Assembly (NCBI GenBank): GCA_000435595.1
Contig: FR895428.1
Location: 6,167-70,166, forward strand
Source of the DNA: Firmicutes bacterium CAG:882
GTDB lineage: Bacteria > Bacillota > Clostridia > Lachnospirales > Lachnospiraceae
DNA: 64,000 bases
Direction of reading: 5' to 3'
In this document: one piece after another, positions 54,094 to 61,945 of the stretch
Layout: every line of letters starts with the position of its first letter
Numbering within the stretch: position 1 is the first letter of the stretch
Program-made: the position numbers and the translations under genes
The notes under the pieces: model-generated
Databases searched by the model: none
What the model was told of the DNA's origin: nothing
Seen by the model: the letters and a program-made list of their open reading frames with translations, nothing else

Positions 54094-55176
54094 CTATGGA
54101 TTATAGACTATTATCTGCGAGTGGGCATTTGCGGCAGGCATAACAAATCTTACTTTTCTTCCTCCGCTGTTGATTGTTCTGTCACTCGTGAATGTACAGT
54201 ATGTATTCCACACCGAATCCGCCGTGTCCGGAAGCAGGTACGAAAGCGCACTTCTTACCGCCATATCAAACTCATTCGAACGCTTCTTAATATATATATG
54301 TACGCTGTCGGATTCAACAATCACCTCACCGTAGTAGTCGTCATCAACCTCGTAGATTGCAGCATTGGGAAGATACTGTGTAAAACCGCTTCCCGAGAGA
54401 ACCGCAAACATCTCATCCGTGTTGATTGGTGAAGCCGGCTCTGTAGTCGGGACTTCATACACTGTTGTCGTCTCCTCGGCAGTGTTCTGTGTCTCACTGT
54501 CAGGTTCAGCTGTCGAAGCAGCATCCGTATTCTCACTGCCGCCGTTATAATTATTGCCGGTGCCATCATTATAACCGTTATCACTGCCATTATTGCTGTC
54601 TGCAGGGTGTGTCACCGTTTCGGATGAATCACCGCCCTGCCCGCTGCCATTCTGTGTCTGTGTTTTATTGTCCGTATTGTTCACTTTCTGAGCATTCATC
54701 GCATCCAGCGAAGGGAATCCCATGTCAGAGACCGAATCGGCACTCTTTACTCCCTCTATCGCAATCGCCGATGAATATTTATCTGCCGTAGCCGTTATCG
54801 CCGCAACACCCTCACCGACAATTCTCACCACGCCATTGTCATCCACTATAACCGCATCCTCATTGCTGCTCGACCACATCACAGCCTGTGCAAGCTCCAT
54901 AGGATTAGACGAAACCGTAAGGTTATATGACTGTCCTATATACGCGGTAAATGATGATGCATCTATATTGATATACTCCTCATCGGCACTGTAATGCTTA
55001 GAGCCGTCATCCGTCAACGGACTGTCATTTATCTTTCCCGTCCTGCTCACGGTCTCTATCAGAAGCACTACCGCCAGCATTATCGCAACCACTCCTGAGC
55101 CGAAAAGAAGCCCCACCAAAGGTCCGAGTATATTGTTACTCTTCTTTTTTCTTCTCTTTTTTACATTCTTCGCCAT
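54094..55176 (-). CDS. Surface protein with Ig-like (Big2) domain and low-complexity linker
   Basis: About 360 residues. A lysine/arginine-rich start (VKKRRKKKSNN) and one membrane helix (~17-45) are followed by a Big2-like domain (~65-155: TAYIGQSYNLTVSSNP, MWSSSNEDAVIVDDNGVVRI, VGEGVAAITATAD). Then comes a ~90-residue linker rich in N, G, S, T and Q, and a C-terminal domain (~250-360) I do not recognise (NEFDMAVRSALSYLLPDTAD). The N-in orientation puts the bulk outside the cell. The ATG at 55174-55176 has GGAGGG upstream and is preferred to the GTG at 55182. It is the first gene of the polysaccharide/c-di-AMP operon. Confidence 0.82.
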   Translation of the reverse strand: MAKNVKKRRKKKSNNILGPLVGLLFGSGVVAIMLAVVLLIETVSRTGKINDSPLTDDGSKHYSADEEYINIDASSFTAYIGQSYNLTVSSNPMELAQAVMWSSSNEDAVIVDDNGVVRIVGEGVAAITATADKYSSAIAIEGVKSADSVSDMGFPSLDAMNAQKVNNTDNKTQTQNGSGQGGDSSETVTHPADSNNGSDNGYNDGTGNNYNGGSENTDAASTAEPDSETQNTAEETTTVYEVPTTEPASPINTDEMFAVLSGSGFTQYLPNAAIYEVDDDYYGEVIVESDSVHIYIKKRSNEFDMAVRSALSYLLPDTADSVWNTYCTFTSDRTINSGGRKVRFVMPAANAHSQIIVYNP

Positions 55177-55196
55177 ACACACCCTCCGGTAATTAT

Positions 55197-55225
55197 ATAC
55201 TACCCTTATTGAATATGAAAATCAA
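55197..55225 (-). promoter_or_regulatory. Promoter of the cdaA/polysaccharide operon (divergent)
   Basis: Minus strand: TTGATT at 55220-55225, a 17-base spacer, TAGTAT at 55197-55202, ~20 bases before the first start codon. The -10 is imperfect. Confidence 0.45.
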
Positions 55226-55232
55226 GTTGAGA

Positions 55233-55260
55233 TTTACATTATAGAAATATAAGCTATAAT
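55233..55260 (+). promoter_or_regulatory. Promoter of the histidine phosphatase gene
   Basis: Plus strand: TTTACA at 55233-55238, a 16-base spacer, TATAAT at 55255-55260, about 50 bases before the start codon. It is divergent from the polysaccharide operon promoter. Confidence 0.65.
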
Positions 55261-55308
55261 GGTTGATAGGGCAAGCCCCTTATTAAAATTGTTAAAAGGA
55301 TTTTTACC

Positions 55309-56088
55309 ATGAAACTGATATTTATAAGACATGCCGAACCCGATTACAGCATTGATTCACTGACACAGAAGGGCTTTGAGGAAGCTGAGCTGCTCGCAAA
55401 AAGAACCGCCTCTTGGCGCGTCACCGACTTTTTTTCGTCCCCTCTCGGACGTGCGGTGAGGACAAGTGAACCCACATTAAAATGCCACAACAGAACCGCG
55501 GTAATCTATGACTGGCTTCAGGAATTCCGCGTACCCGTCTCCTCTGAGGGCAGAGCTGACGGCAAGACAATTCCGTGGGATTTTATGCCTGAGTATCTCA
55601 ACCGTTATCCAGAGCTTCTTGACGCCGCCCACTGGCTTGACACACCCGTTATGAAAAGCGGAAACGTAAAAGAAGCCTACACCCATGTATGCGGCAGCTT
55701 TGATGAGCTTCTCGCAAAATACGGCTATGTCCGTGACGGGTTGGCATACCGTACAGCCCACACGGAATCGAGCTGTTCCTACATGGTCTACAATGGCACC
55801 ACCAAGGAATGCATGGCGAACCATTCTGACGATGAGCCTGTACTTGTATTCTTCTGTCATCTCGGAATCATGCTCTGCATCATGTCACACCTTTTAAACA
55901 CTTCTCCTGTTACACTATGGCAGGGATTTTTTACCCCTCCAAGCTCCGTCACTGTTCTCTCTGCCGAGGAACGAATTCCGGGACTTGCATATTTCCGCTG
56001 TCAGATGCTCGGAGACACTTCACACCTCAGACTCAATGACGAACCGGTGTCCTACTACGGAGGATTTGCGCCGCCGTTTCAAGGGTGA
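55309..56088 (+). CDS. Histidine phosphatase family protein (phosphoglycerate mutase-like)
   Basis: A 259-residue protein, the only gene on the plus strand. The N-terminal RHG-type motif is FIRHAEPDYS (His at residue ~8), with RHA in place of RHG. SSPLGRAVRTSEPT (~44-57) supplies the second arginine, and VFFCHLGIMLCI (~183-194) the second catalytic His. It removes phosphate from a small molecule or sugar phosphate; the substrate cannot be told. The ATG at 55309 has AAAGGA upstream. It is monocistronic and followed by the structured non-coding region. Confidence 0.92.
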   Translation: MKLIFIRHAEPDYSIDSLTQKGFEEAELLAKRTASWRVTDFFSSPLGRAVRTSEPTLKCHNRTAVIYDWLQEFRVPVSSEGRADGKTIPWDFMPEYLNRYPELLDAAHWLDTPVMKSGNVKEAYTHVCGSFDELLAKYGYVRDGLAYRTAHTESSCSYMVYNGTTKECMANHSDDEPVLVFFCHLGIMLCIMSHLLNTSPVTLWQGFFTPPSSVTVLSAEERIPGLAYFRCQMLGDTSHLRLNDEPVSYYGGFAPPFQG

Positions 56089-56117
56089 GGATGAAAGAAT
56101 TATTGATATATAAAAGT

Positions 56118-56342
56118 ATAAGGTCTTATGTTATACATGATGGCTCCGTTGTACGAAGCTAAGTTATTCTAGGAACCCTGATATACTCTCATTGCGTTTC
56201 CGCCACCGCGGCAAAGTCGCCATCCATGGCTCGGTTGCCGCTTTTTAGGCATCCATGCCAAAAATGGCTGCACATTGAGCAGGGTTCCAAGAATATCTAA
56301 GCTTCTCCCAAAGTCGCATACATGTATAACATAAGACCTTAT
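56118..56342. repeat. Palindrome-bounded element B
   Basis: Lies in the 512-base gap between the histidine phosphatase and symporter genes. A perfect 22-bp inverted repeat (56118-56139 with 56321-56342) encloses the candidate TwoAYGGAY RNA. The segment 56298-56317 (plus strand TAAGCTTCTCCCAAAGTCGC) is shared, with one base difference, with element A at 27765-27785. The terminal repeats do not resemble each other between the two elements. The structure may also end transcription from both convergent neighbours. Confidence 0.85.
56172..56288 (-). ncRNA. Candidate TwoAYGGAY RNA
   Basis: Minus strand, 5' to 3'. GGAACCCTG (56280-56288) pairs with CAGGGTTCC (56172-56180) as a closing stem. Inside are two adjacent hairpins with identical AUGGAU loops: GGC-AUGGAU-GCC (56248-56259), extended by a T5/A5 stem, and GCC-AUGGAU-GGC (56219-56230), closed by GCGGCAA/TTGCCGC (56208-56241). 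Two AYGGAY terminal loops are the defining feature of the published TwoAYGGAY motif, known from Clostridiales and gut metagenomes, with no known function. The match is from memory of that description. Confidence 0.7.
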
Positions 56343-56348
56343 GCCATT

Positions 56349-56434
56349 TACACTTCAATAATATTTGTAAATTAGAAATACTTACGGCTTAAATATTTGC
56401 AGATACAGTTTATATAGTAATGTATTGAAGTGTA
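56349..56434. repeat. Second inverted repeat in the non-coding region
   Basis: TACACTTCAATA (56349-56360) and its exact complement (56423-56434), with a 62-base AT-rich middle that contains nothing else recognisable. Part of the left arm also matches the outer flank of element B, so alternative pairing is possible. Confidence 0.6.
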
Positions 56435-56494
56435 TAAACGCCTTTTAAAATATAACAGTATTTTATACATAAACTATCATTCCATCCACTGTCA

Positions 56495-56572
56495 GTTCAA
56501 CAAAATAAAGTCATGGCAGTCCTGCGATTTAGCGTCAGCTTTAGCAGGATGTCATGACTTTATTTGTTGAAC
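56495..56572 (-). terminator. Large terminator hairpin after the symporter gene
   Basis: A 20-bp stem (56553-56572 with 56495-56515, one bulge) with an inner TCCTGC/GCAGGA stem. On the minus strand the closing arm runs CATGACTTTATTTTGTT, giving a U-rich end. It begins ~30 bases after the symporter stop; the AT-rich arms would allow termination in both directions. Confidence 0.75.
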
Positions 56573-56600
56573 GTCCGGTTTACATTAATATATCTTATTC

Positions 56601-58022
56601 TTATTTCACATTTTTCTCATTATGCCTCTTGAAGAACTCCTTCGTCTCCGCAATTACCACCCCGCTGAGTGCAAATATTGCTATCATGTTGGGAATTGCC
56701 ATGAGTCCGTTGAAGATATCGGCAATCGTCCACACTGCCTTCACGGTCATGTACGGACCGATAAATACGGCAAGTATGTAGAGCCAGCGGTATACCTTGA
56801 CAACCTTCATCTTTCCGCCCGTCAGATACTCGAGGCACCTCTCGGAATAGTAGTCCCAGCCGAGGATTGTCGTGAATGCAAAGAACACAAGGCAGAGCAT
56901 AAGAAGGAATGATGATACAACCTGCGGTATCGGAAGTCCCTGATTGAACGCATAGGTCGTAACCGCAACGCCTTCTATGCCTTCGACCTGCCATGCACCT
57001 GTGATAACTATTGCGAGTCCCGTCATCGTACATATAATGATTGTATCAATAAAGGTTCCCGTCATTGATACAAGTCCCTGTCTTACAGGCTCCTTGGTCT
57101 TAGCTGCCGCTGCCGCAATCGGTGCTGAGCCGAGTCCGGCTTCGTTGGAGAATATTCCTCTTGCGATACCGCTCTGCATGGCAACGATTATGCTTCCAAC
57201 GATACCTCCCGTGACTGCCCTTGGGTTAAATGCCCCTTTAACAATTGTCACAAACGCCGCCGGAATCTCTTTCACATTGCACACGAGAAGAACCACGCTG
57301 ATAACCACATAAATGATTGCCATAAAAGGCACGACAACCTGAGACACATTAGCTATTCTCCTGATTCCGCCGATTAATACAAGTGCCACACACAGGCTCA
57401 GTACAAGGGAGGCTATCACAACCGTCCATGAATATGTACCTATTCCCGGTATTGTAACCGCATACATCGTATCCGGGTCGAAAAAATTCTTAACAGCAGA
57501 TGCAATACCGTTTACCTGCGAAAACGTTCCTATTCCGAAAAGACCTACGCACACTCCGAAAAAGGCGAACACACATGCAAGCCACTTCCATTTCTTTCCC
57601 ATGCCTCGCTCAATATAATAGAAAGGTCCTCCGAGCGAATGGTGATTCTCATCCACAACACGGTACTTTACTGCAAGAAGCCCCTCAGCGTACTTTGTCG
57701 CCATTCCGAAGAATGCCGCAACCTCCATCCAAAAGAGTGCTCCAGGTCCGCCCGCGCATATAGCCGTGGCGACACCTACTATATTACCTGTTCCAATAGT
57801 AGCCGATAATGCTGTACAAAGTGCTCCGAAGGATGTGACCTCTCCGTGTCCGTCCTCCTCGTTCTTAACCATCCACTTAAGCGCAAGCGGAAGCTTTCTT
57901 ATCTGCAGAAGCCCCATTCTCACGGTCAGGTATATTCCACCCGCAAGAATAAGCACCATAAGCGGCACCCCCCAGACAACGCCGTCAAGCCATGTAAGTA
58001 TCCTGTTGATTTCCTGTAGCAT
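56601..58022 (-). CDS. Alanine/glycine:cation symporter (AGCS family)
   Basis: About 473 residues with about eleven membrane helices. Family motifs: GVPLMVLILAGGIYLTVRMG near the N terminus, TALSATIGTGNIVGVATAIC (~70-90), GPGALFWMEVAAFFGMATKY (~95-115), FSNEAGLGSAPIAAAAAKT (~290-310). It takes up alanine or glycine with Na+ or H+. The start ATG at 58020-58022 has GAGAGG seven bases upstream; a longer upstream frame is rejected because it overlaps the promoter. No glycine riboswitch is visible in the short leader. It is monocistronic. Confidence 0.94.
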   Translation of the reverse strand: MLQEINRILTWLDGVVWGVPLMVLILAGGIYLTVRMGLLQIRKLPLALKWMVKNEEDGHGEVTSFGALCTALSATIGTGNIVGVATAICAGGPGALFWMEVAAFFGMATKYAEGLLAVKYRVVDENHHSLGGPFYYIERGMGKKWKWLACVFAFFGVCVGLFGIGTFSQVNGIASAVKNFFDPDTMYAVTIPGIGTYSWTVVIASLVLSLCVALVLIGGIRRIANVSQVVVPFMAIIYVVISVVLLVCNVKEIPAAFVTIVKGAFNPRAVTGGIVGSIIVAMQSGIARGIFSNEAGLGSAPIAAAAAKTKEPVRQGLVSMTGTFIDTIIICTMTGLAIVITGAWQVEGIEGVAVTTYAFNQGLPIPQVVSSFLLMLCLVFFAFTTILGWDYYSERCLEYLTGGKMKVVKVYRWLYILAVFIGPYMTVKAVWTIADIFNGLMAIPNMIAIFALSGVVIAETKEFFKRHNEKNVK

Positions 58023-58056
58023 GTGATATCCTCTCTTGTTCAAAGTTTTTAGATTA

Positions 58057-58085
58057 ATTTTATATCTCTTTAATAATTTAATCAA
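58057..58085 (-). promoter_or_regulatory. Promoter of the symporter gene
   Basis: Minus strand: TTGATT at 58080-58085, a 17-base spacer, TAAAAT at 58057-58062, ~35 bases before the start codon. Confidence 0.6.
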
Positions 58086-58163
58086 CTAAAACTTTCTATG
58101 AAATATTTACTATAAAACCGAGTATACATAGACAGCTTTTCTGCCGGAAGCATTAAATTAATT

Positions 58164-60008
58164 TTATGCCTCAGTATAATACTGTGCCTGCGCATTGTAG
58201 AGCTCGTAATAGCTTCCGTGAAGCTTAAGAAGCTCCTCATGCGTTCCACTCTCCGCTATACCTCCATGTTCAAGCACCACAATCTTATCACAGAAACGGC
58301 AACTGCTCATCCTATGTGATATGTATATTGATGTCTTATCGCCCACAAGCTCATTGAAATTTTCATAGATTTCCGCCTCCGCAAGTGGGTCAAGTGCCGC
58401 CGTCGGTTCATCCAGTATAACAAACGGTGCATCCTTGTAAAGTGCTCTAGCTATGGCTGCCTTCTGTGCCTCACCTCCGGATAAGCTCTCACCGTTGGCA
58501 CTCTCATGTTCTATACAGGTGTGAACTCCGTCACGCATGCCCGCCACACGTTCGGTGAGTCCGACCTTTTCAAGCACATCCTCTACTTTTTTATCATTGA
58601 CCTTCTCAGAACCCGCAATATTCTCGTCCAAAGGAAAATTAAACAGCTTGAAATCCTGAAAAACAACCGCAAATATTCTCATGTACTCGTCATAGTCGTA
58701 CTTTCCTATATCAATTCCGTTGAGAGTAATCTTTCCGGATGTCGGCTCATACATGCGGAGAAGCAGCTTCACAAGCGTAGTCTTTCCTGCTCCGTTTCTG
58801 CCGACAAGCGCAAGTTTTTCGCCCACAGTCAGCTTGAGGTTCAGATCTTTAATTATGAAATCTTCTGTCCCCGGATAGGCGAACGACACATTTTTAAACT
58901 CAAGCTCATACTCGTTGTCATCGCGCTTTTCAGTCGGAAGCGTGCCGTCATAGTGCATATTAGGTCTGTTTATGAACTCCTCATAATATTTGAGATATTC
59001 ATTGCTGTACTCAATGCGTATTTTTTTGTCCAAAATATTTCTTATGCTGTCCATGAGCGTGATTATCGCACCCGCGTACATGAGAACGTCACCTACGGAT
59101 ACACTGCCGTAGACCGCTCTCATCGCAATATACGAATATATCACTCCCGCCAAAAGCTGTAATATGAATGCAAGCATACCGCGAAGCTTTCCGTTAGTCA
59201 CAATCATCTTCACAATGGCAGGCGTTGTCCTTAACATTTCCTTGTTTCTTTTTATTACATAATCCGCAAGGTTATACATTCTGATGTCCTGCGCATTGTC
59301 CTCGATTGTCATGACACTGTCCCAGTATGCAGCCTGAGCATTTATCCTGTAATTATCCTCCTGAACTTTAAGATAGAGTTCTCCAAGATACTCCGATACC
59401 TTGCGGCAGACAATCAGTATTCCCGCAAATACCGCCACAAGCACCGCCGTGCTCACCAAGAGCACAATGGCATTCTCTTTTCCGAGGGCAGCCTTTGTGA
59501 GCATCACTCCAACAAAAATTACCGCAAACACCGCCTGCGAGACATAGATAAAAAATTCATAGATGTCCTGAAGCTGATAATATATTCCGCCGTTTGAGTT
59601 CCCGCTCTGCCTCACTCTCCTGAACGAATCCAAGGTATCCTTCTTTTCAAGTTCCTCGTATTCAAGTGCGAACGCTTTTTTTACCGTTCTTTTCCTGGTT
59701 TCAACCTCACTCGGGCGGCTGTAAAAATCAAATACCTGTCTTGAGAGCCTCGATGTAAGCGTGATGGCAAGAACAATCAGAACAAGTCTCACCACATATT
59801 TTTCCGCCAAATCATAGTTATTTATAAGAAGCGAGTCAATTATTCCCGCATACAAAAAGCTGTTGACGTATGCCACCGCTGCCGATCCCACGGTTCCTGC
59901 GACCAGCACAACCTTCATAAGCGGAAAGCCCTCCGACTGAAACATGCAGTAATTCCACATAGCCTTTAAGTTCATTCTCTCCGCTTTATTCCCTGATTTT
60001 CTGCTCAT
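58164..60008 (-). CDS. ABC exporter half, fused membrane and ATPase domains (second of pair)
   Basis: A 614-residue protein with an N-terminal six-helix transmembrane domain (~25-330) and an ATPase domain (~370-600). Walker A is GRNGAGKTTLVKL, the signature LSGGEAQKAAIARALY and Walker B FVILDEPTAALD, with the catalytic Glu present; ISHRMSSCRFCDKIVVLEHG has the H-loop. Coupled by a 4-base overlap (ATGA) to the preceding half transporter, so the two probably form a heterodimer exporting a peptide, lipid or drug. Both ATP sites appear complete, unlike many heterodimers with one degenerate site. Confidence 0.92.
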   Translation of the reverse strand: MSRKSGNKAERMNLKAMWNYCMFQSEGFPLMKVVLVAGTVGSAAVAYVNSFLYAGIIDSLLINNYDLAEKYVVRLVLIVLAITLTSRLSRQVFDFYSRPSEVETRKRTVKKAFALEYEELEKKDTLDSFRRVRQSGNSNGGIYYQLQDIYEFFIYVSQAVFAVIFVGVMLTKAALGKENAIVLLVSTAVLVAVFAGILIVCRKVSEYLGELYLKVQEDNYRINAQAAYWDSVMTIEDNAQDIRMYNLADYVIKRNKEMLRTTPAIVKMIVTNGKLRGMLAFILQLLAGVIYSYIAMRAVYGSVSVGDVLMYAGAIITLMDSIRNILDKKIRIEYSNEYLKYYEEFINRPNMHYDGTLPTEKRDDNEYELEFKNVSFAYPGTEDFIIKDLNLKLTVGEKLALVGRNGAGKTTLVKLLLRMYEPTSGKITLNGIDIGKYDYDEYMRIFAVVFQDFKLFNFPLDENIAGSEKVNDKKVEDVLEKVGLTERVAGMRDGVHTCIEHESANGESLSGGEAQKAAIARALYKDAPFVILDEPTAALDPLAEAEIYENFNELVGDKTSIYISHRMSSCRFCDKIVVLEHGGIAESGTHEELLKLHGSYYELYNAQAQYYTEA

Positions 60009-61843
60009 CTGTCCGCACCTCCGTTCTTCTCCTCATCGTGATAGTATCTGCTCTGCACTTCAAAGAGTTCTGCATAAATACCGTCTGCACGCATCAGCTC
60101 CTCATGCGTTCCCTGTTCCTTAATTCTGCCGTTCTCAAGCAGAATAATGTTGTCACAGAATCTTGTCGACGCAAGACGATGTGATATGAAAAGCATGCTT
60201 TTTTCCCTGAGCGTGGTATTGTAGGTTTCATACACTTCATTCTCGGCTATCGCATCAAGTGCCGCCGTAGGCTCATCGAGCAGAACAAGCTTCGGATTTC
60301 TGTAAAGCACCCTCGCAAGAAAAAGCTTTTGGTACTCTCCTCCGGACAGCTTTATTCCGTTCTCCGAAATATCCTTTCCCAGATAGGTTCTGCTTCCGTC
60401 CTTCAGCGAGGACACCTTATCACCAAGCCCCGCCTGTCTTATCACACTGTCAACTATCTCATAATCAACATCTTCGCTCAGTGCAATGTTGTCTGCGATT
60501 GTACATGAAAGTGCAAGCGGCTTCTGCGAGATGGCCGCAAGCTGTCGATTGTACGCTACAAGGTTAAGCTTTCTTGTGTCAACCCCGTTTATGTATACGG
60601 TTCCCTCCGTCGGGATATAGAGGCCTGCCATCAGCTTTGCAATTGTTGATTTTCCTGCACCATTAAGCCCTACAAGCGCGATATGCTCACCGTTTTTAAT
60701 CTTAAACGATACATCGCTCAATACATTCTTTTCTGAACCGTGGTATCTGTAGCAGACATGGTCAAATATAACCTCTATACTGTCAAATCCATTATCCGGT
60801 ATGATACCCTCGTCTTCCATTCCCTTTTTAAGCTCCAGTGCCTCCCTGTAGTTGTCGACCTTGTGGCTGTTAAGTCTCATGTCAGAATATGTCTTTGCAA
60901 TCTGTGATATCCACGTGGCAAAACCGCCCACCAGCCCGAGATAGAACACGAACTCGCCTATCTGCATGCCATGTCTTAACCTGCCTATGAGATAAATGTA
61001 ACACACAAGGTCGCGCCCTGCCGCAATAACCGTGTCAATAACATCTGCTGCGATTCTCGCCGCATAGTATTTTCTCATTATTCTTTTATTGTCCTTAATC
61101 ACCTTGTCGTACTTTCCCACAATCCAGTCCGACAGACCGAACACTCTTATATCCTTTCCCCCTGCCGTATCCTCGGCGAGACAGTCTATATATCTCTCAA
61201 CGCGGTTATTCCTTGCAGCCCTCTCCTCCGTCTTTATATTCACTCTATTGGAGAGCTCCGATACAAGTGCACTGATTACGGGCATTCCCACCAGCATGAG
61301 CATCAGTCGTATATCAATCCTGCCTACAATGAGCGCATATACAATCAGCCCGAGTACATTTGTCGCAAAGGTCTGAAGATTTCTTATTATGCCCTCCGTG
61401 CCGCTAAAATCTCCTGAGACCGCATCGCGTCCCTTTCCAAGCACATTTCTGACATCATCATTTTCATAATCCTCAAGCGATATGTCCAGATACTTTCTGT
61501 TGATTTCAAACAGGTAATATTGAACCCTGATGAATCCCGGTATGTTGGTATTTAATTTCTGTATGAATGTATACAGCCATGCCGTAAGTCCGTACACGGC
61601 AAAAATGCTCATCGTCGTTCCGACTATGACAGGCAGCGACATTCCGCCGCCAAGCATTGACACCACAGCCGAGCCTGCCGCCGACGCAAATATCGGCATG
61701 ATAACAACTGTAACCGACTCCAGAACCATCACAAGCGGATACACCGGATGTTTTTTTAATATGTCCGCGAGCAGAAAAACAAGATTTCCGAATATGCTGT
61801 GTCTCTTTTTTTCTTTCTTTGTTGTTTTAGTATTTTTATCCAT
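60005..61843 (-). CDS. ABC exporter half, fused membrane and ATPase domains (first of pair)
   Basis: About 612 residues. A lysine/threonine-rich N terminus is followed by a six-helix domain (~25-330) and an ATPase domain (~365-600): GLNGAGKSTIAKLM (Walker A), IKLSGGEYQKLFLARVLYRN (signature), LVLLDEPTAALD (Walker B and Glu) and FISHRLASTRFCDNIILLEN. It lacks an N-terminal C39 peptidase domain, so it is not a leader-cleaving bacteriocin exporter. The start ATG at 61841-61843 has GGAG seven bases upstream. It is the first gene of the exporter operon, whose promoter carries direct repeats (61870-61900). Confidence 0.92.
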   Translation of the reverse strand: MDKNTKTTKKEKKRHSIFGNLVFLLADILKKHPVYPLVMVLESVTVVIMPIFASAAGSAVVSMLGGGMSLPVIVGTTMSIFAVYGLTAWLYTFIQKLNTNIPGFIRVQYYLFEINRKYLDISLEDYENDDVRNVLGKGRDAVSGDFSGTEGIIRNLQTFATNVLGLIVYALIVGRIDIRLMLMLVGMPVISALVSELSNRVNIKTEERAARNNRVERYIDCLAEDTAGGKDIRVFGLSDWIVGKYDKVIKDNKRIMRKYYAARIAADVIDTVIAAGRDLVCYIYLIGRLRHGMQIGEFVFYLGLVGGFATWISQIAKTYSDMRLNSHKVDNYREALELKKGMEDEGIIPDNGFDSIEVIFDHVCYRYHGSEKNVLSDVSFKIKNGEHIALVGLNGAGKSTIAKLMAGLYIPTEGTVYINGVDTRKLNLVAYNRQLAAISQKPLALSCTIADNIALSEDVDYEIVDSVIRQAGLGDKVSSLKDGSRTYLGKDISENGIKLSGGEYQKLFLARVLYRNPKLVLLDEPTAALDAIAENEVYETYNTTLREKSMLFISHRLASTRFCDNIILLENGRIKEQGTHEELMRADGIYAELFEVQSRYYHDEEKNGGADR

Positions 61844-61869
61844 AGTTTTTCTCCTAATCAGCTTTTCTG

Positions 61870-61900
61870 TCCACATAATACCGGTTATTTTTCCACATAA
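61870..61900 (-). promoter_or_regulatory. Perfect 9-bp direct repeat, candidate LytTR regulator site
   Basis: Minus strand TTATGTGGA occurs at 61892-61900 and 61870-61878, 22 bp start to start (13-bp gap). Two 9-bp direct repeats at this spacing are the architecture of LytTR-domain binding sites. The sequence itself differs from the AgrA consensus. Confidence 0.55.
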
Positions 61901-61904
61901 CCAA
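61875..61904 (-). promoter_or_regulatory. Possible promoter of the ABC exporter operon
   Basis: Minus strand: TTGGTT at 61899-61904, an 18-base spacer, TATTAT at 61875-61880. The direct repeats overlap both elements. The spacer also holds GGTTAT and ATAACC as a dyad. Confidence 0.45.
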
Positions 61905-61934
61905 AAAATGCACGAACTGTAAAAATTCGTGCAT
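61902..61934 (-). terminator. Terminator of the two-component operon
   Basis: Perfect 9-bp stem ATGCACGAA (61926-61934 with 61908-61916), a 9-base loop, then TTTTTT on the minus strand, 12 bases after the kinase stop. It separates the kinase gene from the exporter operon. Confidence 0.88.
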
Positions 61935-61945
61935 GAATTGCTGTG

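Noticed and set aside
54121..54994. Several overlapping open frames opposite the Big2-like gene
   Set aside because: They mirror the repetitive Asn/Gly/Thr linker coding sequence of the real gene and have no independent support.
58023..58163. Glycine riboswitch before the alanine/glycine symporter
   Set aside because: The gap is only ~140 bases, AT-rich, and shows no glycine aptamer pairing elements; the promoter lies ~35 bases before the start, leaving no room for an aptamer.
60005..61843. Bacteriocin exporter with leader peptidase
   Set aside because: No C39 peptidase domain in either half transporter and no small double-glycine precursor gene nearby.
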